A DNA stretch of 64,000 nucleotides from Galdieria partita (lineage: Eukaryota; Rhodophyta; Bangiophyceae; Galdieriales; Galdieriaceae): assembly GCA_025991245.1 (NCBI GenBank), contig BQMJ01000024.1:1-64000 (forward strand), in the 5' to 3' direction. The notes beneath the pieces were generated by a model, which saw only the letters and a program-made list of their open reading frames with translations, was not told the DNA's origin and did no database searches. Both the position numbers and the translations under genes were made by a program. Shown one piece after another: positions 50,545-60,650 of this stretch (its first letter is position 1; the number at the start of each line of letters is the position of its first letter).

Positions 50545-52039
50545 CTAAGAATGAAAACTTTCTTGTGACATTTCTAAAGCGTCTCGGCCTCGAATACCTA
50601 ATAAATAGAGAACTGTCATAAGACTCTTTCCACATAAGTGAGCTCCAACTTCCATATCTGTAGCATCCGGCTAAAACCAAATTATACTCTTCAGAGATTG
50701 TTTTCCTTAGCAATTGAAAGAAATACTATACCTGATCAACAGAAATGGCCATTCCTGCAAGTGACAACATTTCCGATGAGACAGGACCATCACCTACTGC
50801 AATTACTTGATCCAAACCAATTCTCTCTTGCATAGTTAACATCTGCAACAAGTCTGCTTTTCTATTAGCATTCACAATGGGATGACTAATCTCTCCCGTC
50901 AAACAGCCCATATCATCGGTTTCAAAAATATTTCCATATGCGAAATCCTACGAAAAGTAAAACATTCTCGCTCATCATCTGTTCATGAAAAGTCATTCTA
51001 CAACACCTACCATTCCTAACTTGCGCTTAACATGTTCTACTAAGAAATGAGGACCAGAAGATAGAATAGCTGTCTTATATCCCAATTTGGACAATGCACG
51101 ACACAAGGAAAGTGCTCCTTCCGTAAAACAAAGCAGATCATCGATCTTTTGCATAATAATGGAAGCTGAAAAGCCTCGCAAAAGTTGTGCTCGTTTTAAA
51201 TAATATTCATCGCCCAATAATGTTCCATCCTTATGCAATCGTTGTAGTTCCGACAAACGTGCATGTAATGAAGTGGCGACTGACTGCTCAGATAAGGCAA
51301 CAGCTGCTTCAATAACAATATTCAAAGCATCATTTGATATCAAAGTCCAACTTAAATCAAAAGCAACTAGTCTCTTCGTTCGATGCAATAGATCTGATCG
51401 TTGAATAGCCGTATCCACAGAATATTTCTTCCCCAACGTCAGGATTTGACTGCGAATACTCGACAAGGAATCAAAAGAATCCGAAGAATTGGGTTCAACT
51501 GTATCTATTGATTTCTGCGTATTTAACTTCGCAACTAGTTCATAACAAGCTAGAGGATCACTACTTTCAGAAAGCCTTTCTGCAAAGTCCAAATTTACTT
51601 TATGAGTTGCCAAGACACCAGTCAACTCGGCAAAAAAACCAACTGGTACTCTGTCGCCTTTACTAAAAGTTATGGCGTATGAGTCATTACTGTTAGAGGA
51701 CACGTTTTCAGTTTGTTTGGCTTTAACCACTTCGAAATCAACTTCTACGTTGTTTTCGTGTCCAAACAACAAAATATCTTTCACAATGAGAGAACTTTTA
51801 TCTTCTGAAAACTCTGTAACAATGGTAGTGGTACAGATTTCTCCAGCTACAAACTGTTCGATATCTACAAAAAGCAACTTTGAGAAACCCAAGAGGAACT
51901 TTCAACTAAACAACAAAGTACCGTTTAAACACAGCTCATATTTATGTACCACCCAAAGAAAGTCAACCAGCCAATTATTCTCTCTACTGCCAGACAAGGT
52001 AATAACCAAAAGACTCGACGCAACATTTTGATCTTTCAT
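50545..52039 (-). CDS. ACT-ACT-HAD protein, SerB-like with altered catalytic residues
   Basis: Four exons (52039-51922, 51864-51011, 50947-50732, 50670-50545), 437 aa, introns 57, 63 and 61 nt. Layout as in phosphoserine phosphatase SerB: an N-terminal ACT domain (SLLVITLSGSRENNW ... IEQFVAGEI), a second ACT-like domain (PVGFFAELTGVLATHKVNLDFAE) and a HAD domain from about 200. Key positions differ from SerB. The DxDxT motif is FDLSWT (D209 kept, second Asp is S211), and the metal-binding GDGxND is GDGPVSSEM (Asp replaced by S381). Motif II (LSSGPHF) and the motif III Lys (RKADLL, K354) are kept. The canonical general acid and one Mg ligand are thus missing, so it may be an inactive, serine-sensing regulator or have a changed reaction. 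The frame is intact and spliced normally, which argues for selection. Confidence 0.85.
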
Positions 52040-52273
52040 CCTATTTGAAAGGATCATTCATTTCGACAGAGATTGCGCTTCTCAATGATTTTTACTCTGT
52101 TTTCTCGATCATATAATTATATTGGTTATGCAATGATCATCCAAAGTTTTAATGAGAATGAAGCTTTTGGATAAAAACAACAAATAAAGAAATAGCAATA
52201 TTGAATTTACTTAGGGGTTGTCAACTCTGAAGTCTTTGCTTCTTGAACATATGCAGATGAACCAACAAACAAA

Positions 52274-52690
52274 TTAAGAGGAAGCTTCTACTTGCTGCTG
52301 ATTCGCTGAGGATTGCTGTTGACGCTCGTAATAGTCATAGTAGTATTCAGGAGTTTGATAATAGTAATAGGTTGGTGTCTCATAATAGTAATAATAAGTC
52401 GGTGTCTCATAATAGTAATAATAGGTTGGTGTCTCATAATAGTAATAGTAGGTTGGTGTCTCATAGTAATAATAAGTCGGTGTCTCATAGTAGTAGTAAT
52501 AGGTTGGTGTCTCATAATAGTAATAGTAGTCCCCTCGCTTTGCGTCAACCTTATCTACAGCTTCAACTTTTGCTTGAGAGCCTTGTCTAGCATGTTGAGG
52601 AGCATGAGCAGCTTTCAGCGGAGCTGGAATTGCAAATGCAACAGATATAACTAGAATTAGAAGAAATGTGCAAATAGTAACTGACTTCAT
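52274..52690 (-). CDS. Secreted tyrosine-rich repeat protein
   Basis: Intronless, 138 aa. The N-terminus is a textbook signal peptide (MKSVTICTFLLILVISVAFA, cut near residue 20). A basic pro-like stretch of about 30 residues ends in a dibasic KR at about 51-52. The rest is six ETPT spacers and one QTPE spacer separating runs of 4-5 tyrosines, about 38 Tyr in total, then a short Gln/Ser-rich tail. The DNA shows a matching 27-30 bp tandem repeat between about 52325 and 52535. No family is recognised. Tyrosine runs in secreted proteins can be oxidatively cross-linked, so a cell-wall or extracellular-matrix role is plausible, and the KR could be a kexin-type processing site; both are inference. 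It lies alone between larger gaps than its neighbours. Confidence 0.88.
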   Translation of the reverse strand: MKSVTICTFLLILVISVAFAIPAPLKAAHAPQHARQGSQAKVEAVDKVDAKRGDYYYYYETPTYYYYYETPTYYYYETPTYYYYYETPTYYYYYETPTYYYYYETPTYYYYQTPEYYYDYYERQQQSSANQQQVEASS

Positions 52691-53503
52691 AGTTGCAGAA
52701 TAGTAAAGTTATGCAAACAATAAAAGTAGGAAGTAGAGGAAGGGATACCTTTTTAAAGCAAATGATATGTCGATTGAGATTCGATCCGACATTTGTTATG
52801 TGAGGTCGAACCCGTGTTGACCTCAGAATGACTCTTGTGATGAGACAGAGTGATCATCGGTTCGTGATTATCTCATCATCTCTCTTGGGAAGGCAAATAC
52901 TATTCTGTCGATTGGGATGCGGAAAGACATTTCAACTCGGGGCAACGGCAATTCTAGAATTGTTTGGTTTCAATCGCTATTTCTCTCAACCTGAGGCGAT
53001 TTCCAATCTTGGTTCTCATTCCACCATCTTCAAGGTGAAAGAGAATGGTCATATACTTGAGAAAATATCATAGAGGGAAATGGATATCTCCAAAGTTCCT
53101 AAAGTAAGAGAGAGAGTATATGAGGCCTATAAGTTATTTGTCTGATAGTCCGGTTTGATTGCCTTGTCCCAAATAAATAGAATGTTTCTCAACTAGAAAG
53201 CTTTGAACTGAAATATATTTGACTTTAAGTAGCAACTGTCTTACAATGAAGGTATTTATGTTTGTCATTCAAACTGTCTGAAACTTTGCCCTTAGGGATA
53301 AACCAACATTGTCATAGCAATTTTTATTATTGTTTTTTGAATAATGTAATAGAAGTAAGCGAAATAGGTATGTAAAGTACACATTTGTTGCAGTATGATT
53401 TGATGGACTATAGACTACCTGCTTCCTCGAACTTTTGTTTCGGTCTTGTGCAGATGACCATTTTTTATAAATTGTTTCAATGACAAACATTAATTCACTC
53501 AAG

Positions 53504-53548
<45 letters not shown>

Positions 53549-53695
53549 GTAAGTACACTCAACAGTGATGGAAATCTTTGGCAATGATTGTCCATGCGAC
53601 AGGACAAGAAATTTGACCTTTTCCTCTACTTTTAGGATTTTCTCGCTTGGTTGAAAATTCTCCAATCGGAATCAAGTTGCACTAGCTTCAAGAAA
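52691..53695. other. Intergenic region between tyrosine-rich gene and SDR gene
   Basis: About 1 kb that serves two divergent genes. An 81-codon open frame at 52828-53073 (+) has no recognised domain and is doubtful. A 6-bp inverted repeat (atgtcg ... cgacat) lies near 52767-52792. A composite microsatellite is listed separately. Confidence 0.4.
53504..53549. repeat. Composite (TC)n(AT)n microsatellite
   Basis: About 11 TC dinucleotides followed directly by about 11 AT dinucleotides, 150-190 bp upstream of the SDR start codon. Likely length-variable; such tracts can also exclude nucleosomes. Confidence 0.95.
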
Positions 53696-54833
53696 ATGTC
53701 TCTCTATAACAAAAATATATTGGATAGATTCAAGTTGGACGGCAAAATAGCCCTTGTTACAGGAGCAGCCCAAGTGAGTCTACCCTTGTTTGATCGGTTG
53801 GCGACGAGAATCATCCGTCACAAACTAGGGAATTGGAAAGGCACTAGCAATCGCACTCGCTCAAGCAGGAGCTTCTGCTGTAGGTCTCTTTGATTTGGAG
53901 TCAGAAACACTTCGTCATACCGAGAAGGAGCTCAATGCCCATTTCTCCTCCACAGAAATCATAGCGTTCGCAGCTGTAAGGATCTCGTTATATACATTCC
54001 AAAGTATCTCCAAAATCAAATCCATTGCTTTACTTTTAGGATGTTTCCAATGCAGATCAAGTCAATCACGCTATTTCAGAGTTTGCTTCCAAGTTTGGCC
54101 GATTGGACAGTAAGTGTATTTCCGATTGAACAAGGCTTGACAGTATGGAACCCATAAAACTAGTTGCTTGTAACAATGCTGGAATTGTATTCAGCGGGGT
54201 AGAGGAAAAATATGCCTCAGAAAATGCTTCAGTGGAGCAGTGGAAGAAAACTTTGGATGTCGACTTGACAGTAAGCGATAGTATTGTTGAATTGGGTCTT
54301 TGGTTGCAATCCAATCATTAGGGAGTATTTCTTTGTTGTCAAGCAGAAGCAAAATGGATGCTTCCACAACATTATGGTAAAATAATCAATACAGCATCCA
54401 TGTCGGGTATGATTGTTGTCTATGTTCTGATTTCCATTGGATGATTATGTTTTAATAGCACATATTGTGAATCATCCACAAAAACAAGCAGCGTACAATG
54501 CAGCGAAAGCAGGTGTAGTGCAGTTGACTAGAACTTTAGGAGCTGAATGGGCTGATCGAGGTGTTCATGTCAACTGCATTTCTCCAGGTTATATTAATAC
54601 ACCTATCACCAATAGTAAGTCTGTGTTGAAATAACACACACACATACTTTTCTAACATTCCTAAAGCCCCAGCCTTGAAACCTATCATGGATTATTGGGT
54701 TAGACTGACTCCAGCCAATCGCTTGGGTGAAGTAGAAGATTTACAGGGTCCAGTAGTGTTTCTGGCTAGTGATGCTTCAAGTTTCATGTTTGGTGGAGAA
54801 ATCATTCCGGATGGTGGTTTCACTCTTTGGTGA
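53696..54833 (+). CDS. Short-chain dehydrogenase/reductase, polyol dehydrogenase-like
   Basis: Seven exons (53696-53773, 53829-53975, 54040-54109, 54164-54270, 54322-54406, 54459-54614, 54667-54833), 269 aa; six introns of 51-64 nt. NAD(P)-dependent oxidoreductase of the classical SDR type: TGAAQGIGKALA cofactor loop across the first intron, CNNAGI, catalytic INTASMS and [15 protein letters not shown], and the ending DGGFTLW. That ending and the length resemble sorbose reductase, arabinitol and mannitol dehydrogenases, so a sugar-alcohol substrate is likely, which would suit an alga that grows on polyols. The exact substrate cannot be read. The ATG at 53696 is the first in the frame. Its stop is 11 bp from the convergent UFSP2 stop. 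Confidence 0.9.
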
Positions 54834-54844
54834 GCAGAGTTACT

Positions 54845-56820
54845 TTAGAAAACATTCTTTGGTCGCATTGGCATACAAAGATTATAAAACGCATCTTTGT
54901 GGAATATATTCGAGTCCTTCCAGCTGCATCCATTTTTGTGAATAATCACTTCCATATGATCCTCTCCCATATAATGTGGATCCAATATTAAATATTGAAC
55001 TTTTCCTGTAGATTCATTATATTCAATGCCTAACAAAGTATATGCCAATACACCACCCCCTATCATGACTGGAGTACTCTCTAGCTCAAAATGTTGCATG
55101 ATTTGTCTCGCATAGTTATCTATTTGAGCTCCAGAAGAGACAAATAAAATTTTACTTTCAATTCCTAAATAATGTTGTAGTACATAACAAACTTCAGTAG
55201 CTCCAATCCACTGTTTGGAATCAATGAAACTAGTCTCCTTATCACCCATCTCTACTAACAATTCTTGTATTTGTTGATGTGTTGGAATATTTTGGTTTGT
55301 ATAGCCTTGTAAACGAAACCAGGAAATAATAGTTTGCAAGGAACGATAAGCGCATCCCCAACCTTTGTCTTGTATTCCGTCCTAAGTGTATATAAAACAA
55401 TTGAGTTGGTTGGAATAGCTATGAATAACTCTATACAAACCTGCATATAATGAAAATATTGATATGAACCTTTAACTAGTCTTTGTATTATTTCGTTCTG
55501 AGATGACTTCTTCTTCTTCTTGATTAAATTTTTATGGACATCCAATAAGTGTCGTGTATGAATACTTAGGTCCTCCTTGGATTCCTTCCATGAAAACAAA
55601 GCAACAGCAAAACGAAAATATGGAAATAAATTGTCCACATAAAATGCTTCGTGATGCTTTCTTCTTATTCTTTCATGATTCTCTATTCCATTTTGGTTAC
55701 TATACGGCAACAAACCAGCCACAGGAAATAACAAACTAGTAGGCTTAAATATCTTCCATTCTAAGGGGAACTCTTCTAGTACTAGAGTCAAATACTTGAA
55801 TTGATTACAAAGCTGATTTTTCAAACTCTGTATAAGCACATCCACTCCATCTCGAGGATATAATAAACAACACACTTGCAATGAAAATGGCATCCTTTCA
55901 CATTTGTCTTGTTGTTTCTCATATGCCACAGTAACACCTTGAATAACATTCTCACTGGAAATAAATGAACAACGACAAAGAATAGGAATCATTTCAATGT
56001 ACTTTTCCAGTTCACGAATATCTATTCCATTGAGTTGTCCTATAGAGGACAATCCAACAGACTTAGCAAGTTGTAGACATTCAAACTCCATATAATGACA
56101 TAAAAGCTTGAAGTCATGATTGGCTACACTCAATAACTCCATACGACTCTCAAAATTTTCCCAAAGTCCACGCCAATAGTTAACTGAACAGTGACCATCT
56201 TTTCTTGTACCTGAAAATAAACAAGGCAACTTCAACTGGGTATAAAAACAATACCAGTCACTTTCCATACAAGTTTCACTTAATGTTTCAGATTGAGAAA
56301 TTACCCATAAGCTCGAAGAAAAATCTTTAACATAGAAGGACTCCTTTTCTATATCATACATAGAACAACTTTCAACTATAAACATCGAACAAGTCTTATC
56401 AAGGCTTCTTGATAGAAGTTCGGTTGCTGTGCCTTCCTTGTACCGACCACAAGAAACATAAATAGGTCCTAATAACTGAATATGAGGACCGGGTAAAGCA
56501 CTTGAGTAGAATCCAACATCCTTCAAGAGTGTTCGGTCTATATGCTGAACATCAAAAGGACTGGTAAAAGGCGAGTTTTGGACAAGATGCCATACTTGTA
56601 TAGTTTCCCGATCAGCTACTCCAACAAGCCAACCAACAACAGCAACGTTCTTATGGAGACTTTTGTGAGTATTTGCAGACCCTATTTCATCTTTCCACTG
56701 TTTTAAAGTTTGCTTCACAGAGTTTCTAATTACAAGTTGTCGCATTCTATTATGGTGGCAAAGATACTTTTCAACTTTGGACACAAGTCGTTTACTATCA
56801 ATCAGATCAAATGTACTCAA
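54845..56820 (-). CDS. UFSP2: UFM1-specific protease 2
   Basis: Two exons (56820-55441, 55381-54845), 638 aa, 59-nt intron. Cysteine protease that matures UFM1 and removes it from targets, usually at the endoplasmic reticulum. The C-terminal peptidase domain is complete: QDKGWGCAYRSLQT with the catalytic Cys near residue 470, KQWIGATEV, STPVMIGGGVLAYTLLG and LILDPHYMG with catalytic Asp and His near 594 and 596. The long N-terminal half is divergent, as is usual, and the total length is close to plant UFSP and longer than the human protein. It starts 13 bp after the RFC5 stop on the same strand. Presence of this gene implies an active UFMylation pathway in the organism. Confidence 0.93.
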
Positions 56821-56833
56821 TACTTCAAAATCC

Positions 56834-57922
56834 TTATAGTGCGGCGTCTAAAACTTCCAATGTCTTCATCATTTGAAAGGCACCAATCAAGGAACAAAGG
56901 TTGAGTTGTTCAGAACAGCCAAAAGCAAGTTGATGCTCTATTTCTGCCAGTCTTTCTAACAAATATGTTTTTGAACGACGACACATATTTCTTGACAATA
57001 TTCTTTTATGTATCTGGCGCAAGATATCGATCAGTGCAAATCCACGTTCTGCTTTCATTTTCTTCAACTTTTCATAACAACTGACAAATTCATCTTCTTC
57101 AGTTAGCCAATGTAATATTTGTTCCATTTCCTCATTTGAAGGATTACCAGTATTCTCATAAACAGTAGAACAAGTCACCTTTCCAGAAGAAAGAAAAGTG
57201 GATTGTAAAATATGAATACAACTACGCATGTCACCTTGAGATAACTGAATGATGGTTTTCAAAGCATCTTTCTCTACAGGAACTCTAAAATATAAACTAC
57301 ATTTTGAACAAATACAAACTTCTCTCTACTTACCCTTCTTTCTCCGCAATTTGTTCCAATCTCAATCGAATATCTTCCTCCTTCAAAGGTCCAAATCGAA
57401 AACGTGTACACCGAGACTGTAAGGCTGGAATAATTTTGTTGGCATAGTTGCATATGAGACAAAACCTTGTACTCGATGTATACTTCTCCATAATACGACG
57501 GAGAGCCATTTGAGCAGCACTTGTCATAGCATCTGCTTCGTCTAAAATGACCAATTTTACTCCTGTAGAAAATACTCTCTGTGAGCTACAAAAGTCCTTG
57601 ATCTCATTTCTCACTACGTCTATGCCTCGATCATCTGAAGCATTCAATTCGAGAACCATGGACTTCAAGTTGGTTCCATACATATGCTTTGCACAAGCCA
57701 ATATAGTGGATGTTTTACCTGTTCCAGGAGGGCCATAAAAGAGCATATGGGGAACACTATTAGAGTTTACAAAACGTAAGACTACACAACAGTTTATCCA
57801 ATCAACACTCCCTAAAACAGCTTACTCGTAACAATAATATCACGTTGTGACAAAACATCTTCAAACGTCTTTGGTCGATATTTTTCTAACCACATAAGGT
57901 TGGCATCATCATCACTCGCCAT
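56834..57922 (-). CDS. RFC5: Replication factor C small subunit (human RFC5 / yeast Rfc3)
   Basis: Three exons (57922-57826, 57781-57334, 57284-56834), 331 aa, introns 44 and 49 nt. Clamp-loader ATPase subunit that opens PCNA with the other RFC subunits; it is also part of the CTF18 complex. Seen: [17 protein letters not shown] box, Walker [29 protein letters not shown], Walker [29 protein letters not shown] and the arginine-finger region [10 protein letters not shown], then [16 protein letters not shown]. The wording of these motifs matches human RFC5 rather than RFC2 or RFC4. Length is normal and nothing is missing. Confidence 0.95.
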
Positions 57923-58629
57923 TTTTATGAAACTATTTCATTATTCAAAATGCATAACTTCATTTTATTACAAAAAACAGATCCAATGAACGACTATAAA
58001 AACGTCACTTGCAAAAAGAACAACTATTACTTTTGACACTTTGGGTAAACACTGGTCTACAATCTTATAGAGCGACTTTTACAAAACACTCCTTTTCTGA
58101 GTCGTTGCTTACGAATCACAAAGCTTCTTCTCCCTTGTATACGAATATTATGGTGTTGCCTATTTTGTAAATAAAGTTGTATATCAAATGACATGAAAAC
58201 AATGTTCAAATATAGACTAATGGCATTGTTTATGAAGGAAACAACGTAGAGATTATGAAACCTACTATAGAAGATATGCTTATATATTTATACAAGGGCA
58301 ACTGCTTATTATTTATTGACTCAAGACATACAAATATCCTTCATTTATTTCTACTTGAAAGGTCTTCTGTCACTTTCGACAAGCTTAGCAGCTAGATAAC
58401 TCTTCAATCATATTGCATAGTTAATCCTGTTCGTAAAAATTCTCCGTCTTTGAATAACTGACTTTCAAAATACTCAAGCAGTCCTTATAAAGACATTACA
58501 AGACTGCAACACCTTTTGTTTGGAAGAGTAGACTCGTTTCAAAGCTTGTTTCATCTCTCCATTGCAATTGTTTGTTGTTGAACTCAAAACTATCTAAAAA
58601 TGGTGTATGTATAACAATAAATAAGTTTC
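57923..58629. other. Intergenic region upstream of RFC5
   Basis: About 700 bp with no supportable gene on either strand, large for this dense part of the window. It separates the RFC5 start from the SRRM1 stop on the same strand. No tRNA or snRNA was recognised by eye, but a small RNA gene would fit here and is not excluded. Confidence 0.4.
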
Positions 58630-59725
58630 TCATTTGCTTTGGTTCTTCATACTTTCCAAAGCTCGTCTGCGCAACTCGGTTTCTCTTTCTACCCTGGCCA
58701 GTTCCGCTAAAAGAGAGTCACGGGAGTTCTTGGATTCAACAGTATCACCTTTTGTGACTAAAGAATTTTCTTTCTTGTTCCCCAAGTTGACGTTTTCTCC
58801 TTTGGCCCCAAAGTCCTCGACGTTCTGAACTTTCTCAACTTCCTTTCTATTCTCTAAAGACTCGGGTGAAACACTAGCGGGACCTGAGTTGCTTTCCTTC
58901 CATTTGTGTTCGTGCGAACGATGATGACGATGGTGCCGTGAACGGTGGTGATGACGACGTTTCGAAGGCGTCCTTTCGCGTCTTGTATGTCGATCTCGAG
59001 AACGAGATCTTCTTCTCCTGCTTCTCCTACTAGCACGTGTTTCCAAATGAGGTTTTGATCGGTCTGCTTGTGTACTATCGACTTGTCTTCCAGTAGAACT
59101 TGCCGAATCCGAGTCCCAGTCTGAACGTTTGATCCTCTCGCGACCTTCCACTTCACTTGGTAACCTACTTGGTTGAATATCATAAAGAGATGAATCAAAA
59201 ACTCTTTCCTTTAGCTGTCCTTCTACGGTTTCTTTTGTTCTTTGTTTGTCTTCCAATTGCTTTCTCATTTCCTCCACAAGCGAAGGTGGTACTCCTGCTG
59301 AGACAACTTTCCCATTCGATACCTTTGCTTCATTTTGCGCTTCTAACAGCAAACTCCATAACTGTTCCATAAAAGTAAAAGTTTTATCTTCTAAAAAGCC
59401 ACTTAAATTCAGGTGTAACTCGCGTGGGTCTGGAATTTCATAGCTTTCAAGATAGGAAAGAGCAAAGTCTACAACAACCTACGAAACTTAACAGTTACCA
59501 AAATTTTTGTGCTTTCGACCAAAACCTTACATCGTCTTCGAAACCCAGCAACTGTTGTAGTTTTGTAGAAACCCAAGAACGGATAGCGTCTAGTTGTACA
59601 AGTTTTGTTTGCACTTTTTGCGAATATATTTCCGGAAATGGGGTACTCGACAGTAACTTTTTCCACTTGTTTGAAAACCTCGCGTCTTGTTCAAACGACG
59701 TGCCACGAAAAAAACCTGCAGCCAT
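58630..59725 (-). CDS. SRRM1: SRRM1/SRm160-like splicing coactivator with PWI domain
   Basis: Two exons (59725-59531, 59478-58630), 347 aa, 52-nt intron after GFEDD. Nuclear pre-mRNA splicing and 3'-end coactivator. The N-terminus AAGFFRGTSFEQDARFSNKW and the PWI core (LDAIRSWVSTKLQQLLGFED ... LNLSGFLEDK ... FMEQLWSLLLEAQ, about residues 40-110) match SRRM1 closely; the PWI motif reads SWV here. A short RS/His-rich domain follows (RRSRRRRSRSRDRHTRR, then many His/Arg), then a Lys/Glu-rich region and a C-terminal helix. Metazoan SRRM1 is far longer, so this is a compact form. The start MAAGFFRG is preferred over the ATG ten codons upstream by comparison with the family. Confidence 0.9.
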
Positions 59726-60650
59726 CGTTTGACTACCAAGTTGGCGTTGGTCCAAATGTCGAACAACAATCGAAAGGAGGTCACAGGAAACTTATCGGCT
59801 TTATTATCCAAGTTACCGACCCAGGGTTTGAGATTCCTTTTGTCACTTTTTCATGATTTCTAACATATTATCAACGCCATAGATACAGGAATGAAAGAAG
59901 ATCATGAATTTTTTATTACTGTTTTTATAACAAACGAACAATGGGAACCCATAGAGGAGTTGTGAACTAGTACCTTGGAAAATTCTTCAAAGTTATATGT
60001 AATGCTTCATTTGGATGAAAAGGATGCGTTCTTTGACCGGGTATTCAAATGGATCCATAGAATAATAAGACTCACGCTTTTAGATGAAATGCAACTATCA
60101 ACAGAAGCTCTATTCATGCATAGTTATTTCACACTGAGTATCAAGGCTTCAATGCATCCAATCACACAAACTTTAACAAGCTACTCGAATGCCCACTTGG
60201 CTTGTACTCATAAAGCCAGTGATGAGGCTTGAGCCAATGGAAATGGGCAAGTCTTGCAGGAGGATTGGCTATCGACATTTCCCAACCACTGATGAGATCA
60301 ACCAATCAGATGCGAGTATTTGGACTTGCTTGGAAGAGAGGGACAAGTTGCTTCTGTATTGTACACAACCAACTCTGGAGCCGTTGCCTTGGGGTGGAAA
60401 ACTGTACCCCTATTCATTTTCTTGAAAACTACCAGAAAAATATTTTTGATAGATTGAAGAAAAGTTGTTGGGGGTAAACATCTGGGTTGTGGGTTTTTTG
60501 GGTTATTGGAAAGAAATTTCAGAGATTCCAATTTTGTGATAACTTTGCAACTGTGTAATCTGATTACTATTTGAAAATAATTATTAAGGAAACACACAAA
60601 AAGACATCAATTCTATTTTGTAAAACTTGGCAAACTAAAACATATAGAGT
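59726..60650. other. Unassigned interval with coding-like segments
   Basis: About 0.9 kb. On the + strand, open stretches in different frames read like protein: 59758-59865 (MSNNNRKEVTGNLSALLSKL), 59891-59965 (MKEDHEFFITVFITNEQW), 59975-60232 (LYVMLHLDEKDAFFDRVFKW ...) and 60229-60477 (WASLAGGLAIDISQPLMRS ...). I could not join them with convincing GT-AG introns. They may be exons of a real gene of unknown family divergent from SRRM1, or a decayed gene. No domain is recognised. Confidence 0.4.

Noticed and set aside
52760-52860. tRNA-like box near gattcgatcc and ggtcgaaccc
   Set aside because: Neither forms a proper T stem with an acceptor stem at the right distance.
58854-59198. 114-codon minus-strand frame inside SRRM1
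   Set aside because: It is the shadow of the Arg/His-rich SRRM1 coding sequence in another frame.
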